A stretch of DNA of 64,000 bases from Flavobacterium sp. LC2016-01 (GTDB lineage Bacteria; Bacteroidota; Bacteroidia; Flavobacteriales; Flavobacteriaceae). This document shows, in pieces, positions 54,288 to 63,562 of this stretch (within the stretch, counting starts at the first letter, position 1; each line of letters opens with the position of its first letter). The stretch covers positions 124,001-188,000 of the forward strand of contig NZ_WMIC01000009.1 in assembly GCF_009711135.1 (NCBI RefSeq). Direction: 5' to 3'. The notes below the pieces were generated by a model. It was not told the origin of the DNA and searched no databases. It worked only from the letters and a program-made list of their open reading frames with translations. The translations under genes were made by a program, and so were the position numbers.

Positions 54288-55232
54288 ATGAATGAAATGA
54301 AATTAGTTACTATTCTCTTAGCAACTTTTAATCGATCACACCTGATTGCTGAGACATTGAATTCAATTGTATCACAAACTTATTCTAATTGGGAGTGTAT
54401 TATAATTGATGATAATTCTACTGATTCAACTGAAGAGATTGTAAGCGAGTACATAAAAAAAGACAACAGGTTCAGTTATTATAAGAAAACAAAGAAATAT
54501 AAAAAAGGGCTCTCAGGAACTAGAAATTATGGATTAGACATTGCAATTTCTCGAAACGCCGAATTCATTCAGTTTTTTGATGACGATGATTTAATGTGCC
54601 CAAACAATATAGAATCAAAAATTTTATCATTGGCCCCGAAATCCAACGTAAATTTTACCATCAGTAAATTTGAAAAATTTGATCATGATGATAGATCTAA
54701 TGTATCACGACCAATTTTTCAACTTTCACATTCGCACATGGGAGATGCTATATTGGTTGGAGACTTAAAGGTAAATATTCAATGTATTTTGTGGAGAGCA
54801 ATATATATTAAAAATTTTCGCTTTGATGAACATTTATTATATGCTGAAGAGTGGGAACTCCTTACAAGGATAGGTTATCTTAACCCAAGTTATGATGTTG
54901 TAGACGAATACTTATTTAAGTATCGTAAACATAAAAAATCATTAACAATGGGTGATGATTTAGATTTTAGCAGAAGGAAGACATCTGCAATAATACGCAT
55001 AAAAATATATGAATATCTTACCGTAAATCGATTGCATACAAAAAAAAGTATTCTTTTTTTGGCAAAAACATTTATGATTGATTATTATCAACCTCATTAT
55101 TTAAAAGAATTAATTAAATATGTGACTCAAAACGAAGGGTTTTCTATAAAGTTAAAGCTTTATTTAAAATCGACTCTTTATATCTCTAAAGTTAGCAATA
55201 AGATTATAGGTAAATTGTCTACTTGGGTGTAG
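54288..55232 (+). CDS. GT2 family glycosyltransferase (paralogue group with 50089 and 55256)
   Basis: The 314-residue GT-A enzyme has VTILLATFNRSHLIAETLNSIVSQTYSNWECIIIDDNSTDST from residue 7. The metal motif FFDDDDLMCPN is near 95-105 and YAEEWELLTRIGY near 185-197. It shares the NWEC block with its neighbours at 50089 and 55256 but is the most divergent of the three. The 125-base region upstream has a 7-base inverted repeat of uncertain meaning. Confidence 0.86.
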   Translation: MNEMKLVTILLATFNRSHLIAETLNSIVSQTYSNWECIIIDDNSTDSTEEIVSEYIKKDNRFSYYKKTKKYKKGLSGTRNYGLDIAISRNAEFIQFFDDDDLMCPNNIESKILSLAPKSNVNFTISKFEKFDHDDRSNVSRPIFQLSHSHMGDAILVGDLKVNIQCILWRAIYIKNFRFDEHLLYAEEWELLTRIGYLNPSYDVVDEYLFKYRKHKKSLTMGDDLDFSRRKTSAIIRIKIYEYLTVNRLHTKKSILFLAKTFMIDYYQPHYLKELIKYVTQNEGFSIKLKLYLKSTLYISKVSNKIIGKLSTWV

Positions 55233-55255
55233 TCAATCAAATATTTTAAATTTAA

Positions 55256-56206
55256 ATGAACGAACAATATATAATTAAGGTCTCTATTATTATTCCGACT
55301 TTTAATAGAATTGATTTTTTAAAAGAAGCTTTGCTTTCAGTCAAAAATCAAACTATTAACAATTGGGAGTGCTTGATAATTGATGATGGTAGTACTGATC
55401 AAACAGATGTTGTCATTCAAACAATAATAAAAGATGATTTCCGATTTAAATATTTCAAAAGACCTGAAAATTATCCGAAAGGAGCAGCAAGTTGTCGAAA
55501 TTATGGTTTAGGATTAAGTAAAGGAAAATACATTCAGTGGTTGGATGATGATGATTTGCTTTCAATAAATAAGTTGGAATTGCAAGTGAAGTTGCTAGAC
55601 AAGTTAAATGACGAAAAAATATTTGCTAGCTGTGATTGGGATCTGTTTTGGCCACAAAAGATTTTTGAACGAAATAGTGTTTTTGATTCTAAATCTTACT
55701 TGACGGCAAATAACTTTTTCATTGAATTGAGAAAAAAACAAACTTTTATACCCATCCATGCATTCTTAATGCACAGAAATTTGATTAATATTTCGGGTAA
55801 TTGGAATATTGATTTAAAATTGAATGATGATGCAGAGTTTATGACTCGTATTTTGCTTAAAAGTAAAAAGGTGGTAAATACTCATGAGTGTTTTGTTTTA
55901 TATCGTAGTTATGAAAGTGAAAGAATTAGTGCTTCCAAAGATGTTCATAGTTTAAAGTCGCTATTGTATAGTTTACAGTTAATGAGTGATCATTTAAAAT
56001 TTAATGACATAGAGTGTGTTTCTTATTTTAAATGGAAGTTGTTTAAAGTGTTTTATAATTATTGGAGATCAAACTCTATCTTATTAAAGGAGCATTTTTA
56101 TTTTTTTAAAGAAAATGAAATTAATTTAAGGTTTGCGAGATATTATATGCTGAAATACGCTATCTATAAAAAACTTTATCCTCTGTATAAAAAATATAAA
56201 AAATAG
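55256..56206 (+). CDS. GT2 family glycosyltransferase (paralogue group with 50089 and 54288)
   Basis: This 316-residue GT-A protein has VSIIIPTFNRIDFLKEALLSVKNQT, NNWECLIIDDGSTDQT and PKGAASCRNYGLGLSKGKYIQWLDDDDLLS near 75-104. The LNDDAEFMTRILLKSKKVV acceptor segment is near 193-211. It has the same length as the protein encoded at 50089 and aligns along its whole length by eye, consistent with duplication and divergence within the locus. A 96-base gap separates it from the broken wecB copy. Confidence 0.87.
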   Translation: MNEQYIIKVSIIIPTFNRIDFLKEALLSVKNQTINNWECLIIDDGSTDQTDVVIQTIIKDDFRFKYFKRPENYPKGAASCRNYGLGLSKGKYIQWLDDDDLLSINKLELQVKLLDKLNDEKIFASCDWDLFWPQKIFERNSVFDSKSYLTANNFFIELRKKQTFIPIHAFLMHRNLINISGNWNIDLKLNDDAEFMTRILLKSKKVVNTHECFVLYRSYESERISASKDVHSLKSLLYSLQLMSDHLKFNDIECVSYFKWKLFKVFYNYWRSNSILLKEHFYFFKENEINLRFARYYMLKYAIYKKLYPLYKKYKK

Positions 56207-56302
56207 ATTTTTACTCATAAATCTCTTATTTGTAATGCGATATCTTCAGGTATTATCAAGCAAGTAATAGAGTTATTAAATTTTATTAAATTTAAAAAAA
56301 TT

Positions 56303-57400
56303 ATGAAGATCCTCCTTTGTTTTGGAACTCGGCCAGAAGCTATAAAAATGGCGCCACTTTATCACGAACTTCAAAAGAATAATTTTGAAGTTAAGGTATG
56401 TGTTACAGCCCAGCACCGACAAATGTTAGATTAGGTTTTGAATTTCTTTGAAATTATTCCAGATTATGATCTTGATTTAATGTAACCAAATCAAAGTTTA
56501 AATGAGTTAAGCTCTAAAATACTCTTAAAAATAAATGAGGTATTAATAAAAGAAAAACCAGATTTAGTTTTGATTCATGGTGATACAACAACATCCTGTA
56601 TGGTAGCGTTAGCAAGTTTCGATTTGGGAATAAAAACGGGACATATCGAAGCTGGATTGAGAATCTATAATAAAAACGCACTATTTCCTGAAGAGATAAA
56701 TCGTCAAATCACGAGTAGAATGGACGACATATATTTTACGCCAACACTTCAAGCAACGCAAAATTTGTTGCAAGAAGGTTTTTCTTCTGACAGAATTATT
56801 GAAACTAGTAACACTGTCGTGGATGCTTTATTATGGACAATTAATAAAATAGAATCAGACGATTATAAACATTCTGAGATAGAAACATTAAAAAAAATAA
56901 TTTCAAGAGATAAAAAAAATATATTAGTAACAGGTCATCGTAGAGAAAATTTTGTCATAGGTATGAGAAATATTTGTGAAGCGTTGTTAACTATTTCGAA
57001 ACGTGAAGATGTTATAATAGTTTATCCAGTGCATTTAAATCCAAATATCAAAGATGTTGTTAATCAATTATTATCTGTTAAAGATAATATTTTACTTACT
57101 AATCCTGTATCTTATTCAGCTTTTGTATGGTTAATGCAACAATCTTTTTTGATTGTTACTGATTCAGGTGGAATTCAAGAAGAAGCCCCTTCGTTAGGGA
57201 AACCAGTCATAGTTACTAGAACAGTTTCAGAAAGATCCGAAGGAATTGCGGCTGGATTTTCTGCACTAACAGGAACTGATGAGGTTAAAATTGTAAAAGC
57301 CATTCAAGATATTTTGGATAAGTTTGACGGTTTCAATAATATCATGAACCCTTACGGAAATGGAGATGCTTCAAAAAAAAAATCTAAATTATTTGCTTAA
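56303..57400 (+). pseudogene. Second UDP-GlcNAc 2-epimerase (wecB) copy, interrupted by two nonsense codons
   Basis: Reading from the ATG at 56303, the frame gives FGTRPEAIKMAP and then stops at codon 44 (TAG, 56432-56434). The intact copy at 21595 has glutamine at the equivalent site (MLDQVL). The same frame stops again at codon 61 (TAA, 56483-56485), at an arginine in the intact copy. Beyond that the frame is open for about 305 codons and keeps HGDTTT, GHRREN, HLNPN and DSGGIQEEAPSLG. The normally strict TERPEAVEAGT loop has become SERSEGIAAGF, which suggests relaxed selection. A TTG-initiated 276-residue C-terminal fragment from 56570 is possible but would lack the N-terminal active-site residues. 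Confidence 0.88.
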
Positions 57401-57412
57401 AATAGAAGTGAA

Positions 57413-58666
57413 ATGAAAATACTTGTTGTAGTTGAGTCTATTAACATTGAGGATAGCAGTGGGTCAAAGGCAAATGTTGCTTTAATTAATAATTTAAATA
57501 AAGCTGGTTTTGAAGTTTTGGCATATCATTACACTTTAAAAGATATTAAATTAGAAGGTATTAAAACCTATGCAATTCCTGAAATCAAAATTAGTGGCTT
57601 ATTTTTTTTAAGCAGACTACAGCGCGTTATAAGTAGGAATTTAAAAGTGAATATGGCATCTTTTTTAGAAAAATTATTTGGTTTTTCTTTTACTTTTTTT
57701 AATGATACTAATAGTATTAGACAAGCTATTGAAAAAAATAAATTCCAGCCAGATTTAGTTTTGACATTAAGCAAAGGAGCGAGTTTTCGTCCACATTATG
57801 CAATGTTAAAAATTCCCGATTTACATAACAAATGGATCGCGTATGTTCATGATCCATATCCTTTTCATTTTTATCCCAGACCTTATACTTGGGTCGAACC
57901 TAATTATAAAGCTAAAGAAAATTTCTTTTTAGAAGTTTCAAAAAAAGCTAAATTTAGTGCATTCCCTAGCCAATTGTTGTTAGAATGGATGGGAAGTTAT
58001 TTCCCTGACTTTATGAAGACAGGTATAGTAATACCACACCAAAATTCTAAGGATATTTCACAAAATTTAGATCAAAACACTAATTTGCTAAGCTATTTTG
58101 ATAAAACAAAGTTTAATTTGCTTCATGCAGGAAATCTTATGAAGCAACGTTCGCCAGAAGGTTTAATAAAGGGCTTTAAATTGTTTTTGGAAAAAAATTC
58201 TGACGCAAAAAAAGAAGCAAGACTTCTCTTGTTAGGAAATGCTTCTTATCATACAGAAATGTTAAACGATTATAAAAAAAACAGTCCTGAAATTTTCATT
58301 CATAATGGTAATAAACCTTTTGATGAGGTTTATTATTTGCAAAAAAATGTTTCTGTTAATATAATTCTTGAAGCAAAAGGAGAAATTAGTCCTTTTCTTC
58401 CAGCTAAGTTTCCACATTGTGTAGAAGCAAACAAAGCTATTCTTTCTTTAGCGCCATATTATAGTGAAACAAGAAGATTACTTGGTGAGGATTATGAATA
58501 TTGGTCAGAGGTAGATGATGTAAAAAGAATTGCATTTTTGATAGAGAAGCTGTATCTATTATGGAAACAAAACCCCAATGAATTAAATTTAAACAGAAAA
58601 GACCTTGAGGAATACGTGTCTGTATCCTATTTAACAGATACACTAAAAGATTTAAAAAGTGTTTAA
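57413..58666 (+). CDS. GT-B glycosyltransferase (divergent GT4-like)
   Basis: The 417-residue protein begins ILVVVESINIEDSSGSKANVALINNL. It has WIAYVHDPYPFHFYPRPYTW near 141-160, FNLLHAGNLMKQRSPEGLIKGF near 239-260 and a C-terminal donor-site region (PAKFPHCVEANKAILSLAP, about 325-343) in place of a canonical EX7E motif. It is of glycosyltransferase type with unknown donor. It lies 12 bases after the broken wecB copy and 22 bases before the next GT2 gene. Confidence 0.72.
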   Translation: MKILVVVESINIEDSSGSKANVALINNLNKAGFEVLAYHYTLKDIKLEGIKTYAIPEIKISGLFFLSRLQRVISRNLKVNMASFLEKLFGFSFTFFNDTNSIRQAIEKNKFQPDLVLTLSKGASFRPHYAMLKIPDLHNKWIAYVHDPYPFHFYPRPYTWVEPNYKAKENFFLEVSKKAKFSAFPSQLLLEWMGSYFPDFMKTGIVIPHQNSKDISQNLDQNTNLLSYFDKTKFNLLHAGNLMKQRSPEGLIKGFKLFLEKNSDAKKEARLLLLGNASYHTEMLNDYKKNSPEIFIHNGNKPFDEVYYLQKNVSVNIILEAKGEISPFLPAKFPHCVEANKAILSLAPYYSETRRLLGEDYEYWSEVDDVKRIAFLIEKLYLLWKQNPNELNLNRKDLEEYVSVSYLTDTLKDLKSV

Positions 58667-58688
58667 AAAAAACAACAAATAATTAAAA

Positions 58689-59573
58689 ATGAGAGCCTCA
58701 ATACTGATTGTATCAAAAAATCGGAAACAAGATTTATTCAAAACATTAAATATTTTAGAATCTTTAATAGATAAATCTGAAGTAGAAGTTTTAGTTTTTT
58801 TGGATGGCTGTACTGATGAATCTGAGAGCCTTAAAAATGAATTTATTTGGGTAAAATGGTTTATTTCCATGAATTCAATTGGAGCTTCAGGTGCGAGACA
58901 TCAAATTTACCCGTTAGCAAATTCGGAAATTCTCATTGGTTTAGATGATGATGCACATCCGTTAAGTATTGATTTTTTGGATCAAATCGAAAATCTGTTT
59001 CAAAAAAGCACCAATGTTGGAATTTTAGCTTTTGAAGAAATAAAAGGAGTTTTTCAATCTGATCAAGAAGCTATAAGACAAGCAGAAACAGAAAAGAAAG
59101 AGTATTTGACGTCTGAATTTATTGGTTGCGGTTTCGCAATTCGAAAATCAGTTTATAATCTTACGAATGGTTTTCCTGTATGGATTGATATTTATGGAGA
59201 GGAATCTTGTTTGTCTATTGAAGTTATATCAAAAGGCTACGATATTTTATATACAAATCAAGTAAAAATTAATCATCGAGTAAACAAAGAACAAAGGAAA
59301 TTAAATAAACAGAATTATTTTAGATTTGGAAAACAATTGAAAAATTCAACTTTTTATTTTTTGGTATATTATCCATTTCCTTTAATTAATATTTTAAAAT
59401 TATATTGGCATAATTTTAAAAAATATGCCTTAACCGACTGGGAATGCTGTAAAATATATTTTAAAACGTTATTTATTGTAATGATTAATATTCCTAAAAT
59501 TTTAAGTTATAGAAACGCAATTGATAAAACGGTAATTTTAAAAATGCGAGGTTTGTCTCGTTTAAAATTTTAA
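58689..59573 (+). CDS. GT2 family glycosyltransferase
   Basis: This 294-residue GT-A enzyme has RASILIVSKNRKQDLFKTLNILE from residue 2. VFLDGCTDES lies near 37-46, SIGASGARHQIYPLANSEILIGLDDDAHPLS near 61-92 and an acceptor helix with DIYGEESCLSIEVISKGYDI near 168-187. It is the last of the transferase series that began at 45721 and precedes the neuB cassette by 29 bases. It could act on the nonulosonate chain, but this is position-based speculation. Confidence 0.85.
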   Translation: MRASILIVSKNRKQDLFKTLNILESLIDKSEVEVLVFLDGCTDESESLKNEFIWVKWFISMNSIGASGARHQIYPLANSEILIGLDDDAHPLSIDFLDQIENLFQKSTNVGILAFEEIKGVFQSDQEAIRQAETEKKEYLTSEFIGCGFAIRKSVYNLTNGFPVWIDIYGEESCLSIEVISKGYDILYTNQVKINHRVNKEQRKLNKQNYFRFGKQLKNSTFYFLVYYPFPLINILKLYWHNFKKYALTDWECCKIYFKTLFIVMINIPKILSYRNAIDKTVILKMRGLSRLKF

Positions 59574-59602
59574 GACTTAAAATTAAAAAAAGAAATTGTA
59601 AT

Positions 59603-60619
59603 ATGCTGTCAAAAAAATCATCCCCTTATATTATTGCAGAAATTGGCCAGGCGCACGATGGCAGTTTAGGAATTTTACACTCTTATATTGATGCTGCTGC
59701 TCAAGCTGGTGTTGATGCTATTAAATTTCAAATGCATATTGCTGAAGCTGAGAGCAGTGAACATGAACCATTCCGAGTTCAGTTTTCATTAGAAGATAAA
59801 ACACGCTTTGATTATTGGAAACGAATGGGTTTTTCTTTAGATCAATGGAAAGAAGTTAAAAAGCATTGTGATGAAGTTGGATTAGATTTTATTTGTTCTC
59901 CATTTAGCAATTTTGCAGTAGATTGGCTGGAAGAAATAGGTGTAGAATGTTACAAAATTGGCTCAGGCGAAGTAAATAATTTCTTGATATTAGAAAAAAT
60001 AGCCCAAACAGGCAAGCCAGTAATTTTGTCTTCAGGTATGAGTTCGTATGTTGAATTAGATGATACAGTTGCTTTTTTGAAAGAAAGAAATGTCAATTTT
60101 GCAATTTTGCAATGTACTACTGCATATCCAACTCAGCCAGAACAATATGGTCTAAATGTTATTCAGGAATTGAAAAATCGATATAATGTACCAGTTGGTT
60201 TCTCGGATCATTCTGCAAAAATAGAAACTTGTATAGCTGCAACTGCTTTAGGAGCAAATATTTTAGAATTTCACATTGTTTTTGACAGACAAATGTTTGG
60301 TCCGGATTCAAAGTCTTCATTGACAATTTCTGAGACTGCAGATTTGGTTATTGCTGTTCGAAATATAGCAACTTCTTTATCAAATGATATTGATAAAAAT
60401 GATAATGAAGCTTTTTCTTCGCTGAAGCAAATCTTTGAAAAATCATTGGCTGTCAATAAAGATCTACCTAAAAATCATATTCTCACATTTGAAGATTTGG
60501 AAGCTAAGAAACCGAAAGGATTCGGAATAGACGCTTCTCAATTTCAAAAAATCATTGGCAAAAAATTGAATAAAGAATTAAAACAATGGGATTTTTTGAA
60601 TGAGACAGATTTGTTATAA
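59603..60619 (+). CDS. neuB: N-acetylneuraminate synthase family protein
   Basis: The 338-residue protein has a TIM barrel (IAEIGQAHDGSLGILHSYIDAAAQAGVDAIKFQ, about 10-42), CYKIGSGEVNNF near 116-127, SSGMSSYVELDD near 143-154, GFSDHS near 198-203, and a C-terminal SAF domain from about 280. It condenses PEP with an N-acetylmannosamine-type sugar. With the hydrolysing epimerase (60719) and NeuA (61876), Neu5Ac is the most economical product, since the dedicated dehydratase and aminotransferase of the legionaminic pathway are not adjacent. Confidence 0.9.
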   Translation: MLSKKSSPYIIAEIGQAHDGSLGILHSYIDAAAQAGVDAIKFQMHIAEAESSEHEPFRVQFSLEDKTRFDYWKRMGFSLDQWKEVKKHCDEVGLDFICSPFSNFAVDWLEEIGVECYKIGSGEVNNFLILEKIAQTGKPVILSSGMSSYVELDDTVAFLKERNVNFAILQCTTAYPTQPEQYGLNVIQELKNRYNVPVGFSDHSAKIETCIAATALGANILEFHIVFDRQMFGPDSKSSLTISETADLVIAVRNIATSLSNDIDKNDNEAFSSLKQIFEKSLAVNKDLPKNHILTFEDLEAKKPKGFGIDASQFQKIIGKKLNKELKQWDFLNETDLL

Positions 60620-60718
60620 GTAAAAAAAAAACGACTTTTTTCGCGTAATAAATTTGATAAAAAATAACGTTTTTCTTTTCCTCTTTTTTATCTACTTTAG
60701 CCCCTTAATAAATTAAAA

Positions 60719-61876
60719 ATGCCAAAAAGAAAAATAGCTGTTGTTATTACAGCACGTCCTTCTTACAGTCGTGTAAAAACAGTATTGTCTGCTATCGAGA
60801 AGCACCCGGATTTAGAGTTGCTTTTGGTTGTAGCAGCTTCAGCCTTATTAGATCGATATGGGTCTGCTGTAAATTTTATCGAGAAAGACGGTTTCAGCAT
60901 TGCAGCCAAGGTTTTTAATGTACTAGAAGGAGAGAATCTGACCGCCGCTGCAAAAACTACCGGAATTGGGATTTTAGAATTATCTACTGTTTTTGATAAT
61001 TTAAAACCAGATATTGTGGTAACTGTAGCTGATCGATTTGAAACAATGGCAACTGCTATTGCGGCTTCTTACATGAACATTCCTTTGGCGCACATACAAG
61101 GTGGCGAAGTCACTGGAAATATTGACGAAAAAGTACGCCACGCAATCACAAAATTATCAGATTATCATTTTGTAGCCTCAGAGAGTGCAAAAGATAGAGT
61201 TATAAAATTAGGAGAAGATCCTGCGATGGTTTTTAATACAGGCTGTCCTTCCATTGATTTAGCAGAAGAAATTATTGAAAGCGAAAAACTTCCGTTTGAT
61301 CCTTATCAAAAATATGGAGGGGTGGGGGCAACACCGGATTTATCTAATGGATATTTGGTAGTAATGCAACATCCTGTTACCACAGAATATAAAGATTCTA
61401 GAAAGCATATTGAAGCTACTCTTGAAGCTATTTATAAAATTAATAAACCGACGCTTTGGTTTTGGCCAAATGTAGATGCAGGAGCTGACGGAACTTCAAC
61501 AGGAATACGTGCTTTTAGAGAACAGCACCAGTTGCCCAATGTTCACTTTTTTAAGAATATGGAAGGGAAAGATTTCCTGGAATTGTTAAAGCATAGTGAT
61601 TGTTTGATAGGAAACTCTAGTGTTGGTATTCGTGAATGTGCCTTTTTAGGAGTTCCAGTAATTAATATTGGTTCTCGTCAAAATAGAAGAGACCGTGGAG
61701 GAAATAGTGTAGATGTTGACTATTTGCAAGACGAGATAGAAGCGGCCATTATCGCTTCTGTTCAAAAAGGGAAAACCGTTTCTTCGTCAATTTATGGTAT
61801 TGGAAAAGCAGGTGAGCAGATAGCTGAATTGTTGTCTGAATTGCCTTTGCAATTTCATAAAACAATAATGTATTAA
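60719..61876 (+). CDS. neuC: UDP-GlcNAc 2-epimerase, hydrolysing (NeuC/LegG-like)
   Basis: This 385-residue GT-B-fold epimerase starts KIAVVITARPSYSRVKTVLSAI. It has the family segment HIQGGEVTGNIDEKVRHAITKLSDYHFVASE near 122-152 and HSDCLIGNSSVGIRECAFLGVPVINIGSRQNRRDRG near 292-327. These mark the hydrolysing NeuC group, which releases free ManNAc (or its 2,4-diacetamido analogue) from the UDP sugar, and separate it from WecB. The 99-base gap before it lacks a clear promoter. Its stop codon overlaps the neuA start. Confidence 0.9.
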   Translation: MPKRKIAVVITARPSYSRVKTVLSAIEKHPDLELLLVVAASALLDRYGSAVNFIEKDGFSIAAKVFNVLEGENLTAAAKTTGIGILELSTVFDNLKPDIVVTVADRFETMATAIAASYMNIPLAHIQGGEVTGNIDEKVRHAITKLSDYHFVASESAKDRVIKLGEDPAMVFNTGCPSIDLAEEIIESEKLPFDPYQKYGGVGATPDLSNGYLVVMQHPVTTEYKDSRKHIEATLEAIYKINKPTLWFWPNVDAGADGTSTGIRAFREQHQLPNVHFFKNMEGKDFLELLKHSDCLIGNSSVGIRECAFLGVPVINIGSRQNRRDRGGNSVDVDYLQDEIEAAIIASVQKGKTVSSSIYGIGKAGEQIAELLSELPLQFHKTIMY

Positions 61877-62574
61877 TGAAAATTCTTGCTATTATCCCAG
61901 CTCGAGGAGGCTCAAAGGGCGTGCCAGGAAAGAATATAAAACTTTTAGGAGATAAACCGCTTATTGTACATGCCATTGATTGCGCAAAGGAGTCAAAAAT
62001 GATTTCGAGCATTGTGGTTACAACTGATAGTGTTGAAATTATAAATGTTGTTGAAAAAGAAAATATCAGCATCATAACGCGACCAGATAATCTTGCAAAA
62101 GATGACAGTCCTGTTGTGAATGCAGTTAAACATGCACTTGACGTTTTAAAAACTGATTTCGATTTGCTAGTTTTGCTGCAGCCAACGGCACCTCTTCGTT
62201 CAGGACAACAATTGGATGAAATAATTGATATGTTTAAAAAAGACGCAGCATTAGAAGGAGTTATTAGTGTTGTGCCTATGGACGATATTCACCCAGCCCG
62301 AATGTATAATCTTGATGACCATAATAATTTGATTCCTTATATTGATTCCGGTGAAAGTTTAAGAAGACAGGATCTGGCACCGGTTTATTATAGAAATGGC
62401 TGTTTTTATGTGATTACGCAAAAAGCTTTTCTAGAACAAAACACCTTAATGCCTCAATATAAAAAGCCTTATGTGATGGATCCAAATTGGCTCGTAAATA
62501 TTGATAATAAAAGGGATTTTGCACTCGCAACTTTATTATATGATGATTGGAAAGATGAAAATAGCAATAACTGA
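61876..62574 (+). CDS. neuA: CMP-nonulosonate (N-acylneuraminate) cytidylyltransferase
   Basis: The 232-residue protein has IPARGGSKGVPGKNIKLLGDKPL at 6-28, VTTDSVEI near 48-55, LLQPTAPLRSG near 99-109 and RRQDLAPVYYRNGCFYVI near 155-172. These are the signatures of NeuA/LegF/PseF, which activate nonulosonic acids with CTP. It completes the neuB-neuC-neuA set. The start shares one base with the neuC stop, and the end overlaps the next gene by 20 bases. Confidence 0.93.
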   Translation: MKILAIIPARGGSKGVPGKNIKLLGDKPLIVHAIDCAKESKMISSIVVTTDSVEIINVVEKENISIITRPDNLAKDDSPVVNAVKHALDVLKTDFDLLVLLQPTAPLRSGQQLDEIIDMFKKDAALEGVISVVPMDDIHPARMYNLDDHNNLIPYIDSGESLRRQDLAPVYYRNGCFYVITQKAFLEQNTLMPQYKKPYVMDPNWLVNIDNKRDFALATLLYDDWKDENSNN

Positions 62575-63484
62575 ATCCGAGCATTTTAGCCCAAAGGGAC
62601 TAGAGAAACTTTCAGAAATTGGCAGTGTGAAGCTGTTAGATTGTAAAAGTGAACAACAACTAATATCAGAATGTATTGATGCTTCTGTAATTTTTATTAG
62701 ATTAAAATTTAAGATTAGCAGTTCTATAATAGATCAGTTGCCAAATTTAAAATATATTCTTTCGGCTACGACCGGAACAGATCATATTGATGAAGACTAT
62801 TTTGCCTCAAAAGGAGGAAGAATAGTTACCTTAAAAGGAGAAACTGAGTTTTTAGAAAGTATTCCTTCTACGGCAGAACATACTTGGGCTTTAATTCTAT
62901 CCTTAATCAAAAAAGTGCCTTTCGCCTTTGATGATGTAAAATTAGGAAATTGGAATAGGGATGGGTTTAAAAATAACAATCTAAAAGGCAAAAATATTGC
63001 GGTTTTAGGAATGGGAAGAGTTGGTAAGCAAGTAGCCCATATTGCATCAGCTTTTGGTATGAAGATAGGATTTTACGATGTGCTTTCTTTTGAATCTATT
63101 TATGAAAGATTTGAAACTCCAGAAGCTTTATTTTCTTGGGCTGATATTGTTACTATACATATTCCGTACACAACAGAAAATGATGGGTTTATCAACGAGA
63201 ATCTTCTTGATTGTTTAAAAAAAGAAGCTTGTGTTATCAATACATCTAGGGGAAGAGTTTGGAATGAAAATGTAATTGCTAAGAAATTAGAAAACGGTCT
63301 AATTAAAGGGATAGCGACTGATGTTTTGTGTAATGAGTTTCATCGTGAAGATGAAAAGAATGAGTTGGTTACTTTGGCAAAAAAAGGACTTGATATTGTC
63401 ATTACTCCTCATATTGCCGGAGCAACGTTTGAATCTATGGCAATGACAGAGGAATTTATTGTAGAAAAATTTTTAAAAAAATAG
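62555..63484 (+). CDS. D-2-hydroxyacid dehydrogenase family protein
   Basis: From the ATG at 62555 the protein has about 309 residues. This start gives a normal N-terminus (KIAITESEHFSP) and a 20-base overlap with neuA; the in-frame ATG at 62501 would add 18 unrelated residues. It has the NAD motif VLGMGRVGKQVAHIASAFG near 150-168, the NTSRGRVWNENVIAKKLENGLI segment near 228-249 and the catalytic histidine in ITPHIAGATF near 283-292. The substrate is unknown. Its coupling to neuA suggests a role in modifying or recycling a nonulosonate-related keto acid rather than in serine synthesis. Confidence 0.82.
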   Translation: MKIAITESEHFSPKGLEKLSEIGSVKLLDCKSEQQLISECIDASVIFIRLKFKISSSIIDQLPNLKYILSATTGTDHIDEDYFASKGGRIVTLKGETEFLESIPSTAEHTWALILSLIKKVPFAFDDVKLGNWNRDGFKNNNLKGKNIAVLGMGRVGKQVAHIASAFGMKIGFYDVLSFESIYERFETPEALFSWADIVTIHIPYTTENDGFINENLLDCLKKEACVINTSRGRVWNENVIAKKLENGLIKGIATDVLCNEFHREDEKNELVTLAKKGLDIVITPHIAGATFESMAMTEEFIVEKFLKK

Positions 63485-63562
63485 TTTAATACTTGAAATA
63501 GTATAGCACTATAAATAAAAATAGTAGGTTGTAATATATAAATTTAATTGAAAAAAAAGAAA

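Noticed and set aside
60620..60718. Possible promoter or terminator in the neuB-neuC gap (TACTTTAG, A-run/T-run pairs)
   Set aside because: The -7 match is imperfect with no -33 element at the right distance, and the pairing arms are only A/T homopolymers.
63498..63516. Small hairpin ATAGT-ATAGC-ACTAT after the D-2-hydroxyacid dehydrogenase gene
   Set aside because: It is a weak AT stem with no following T run; not a convincing terminator.
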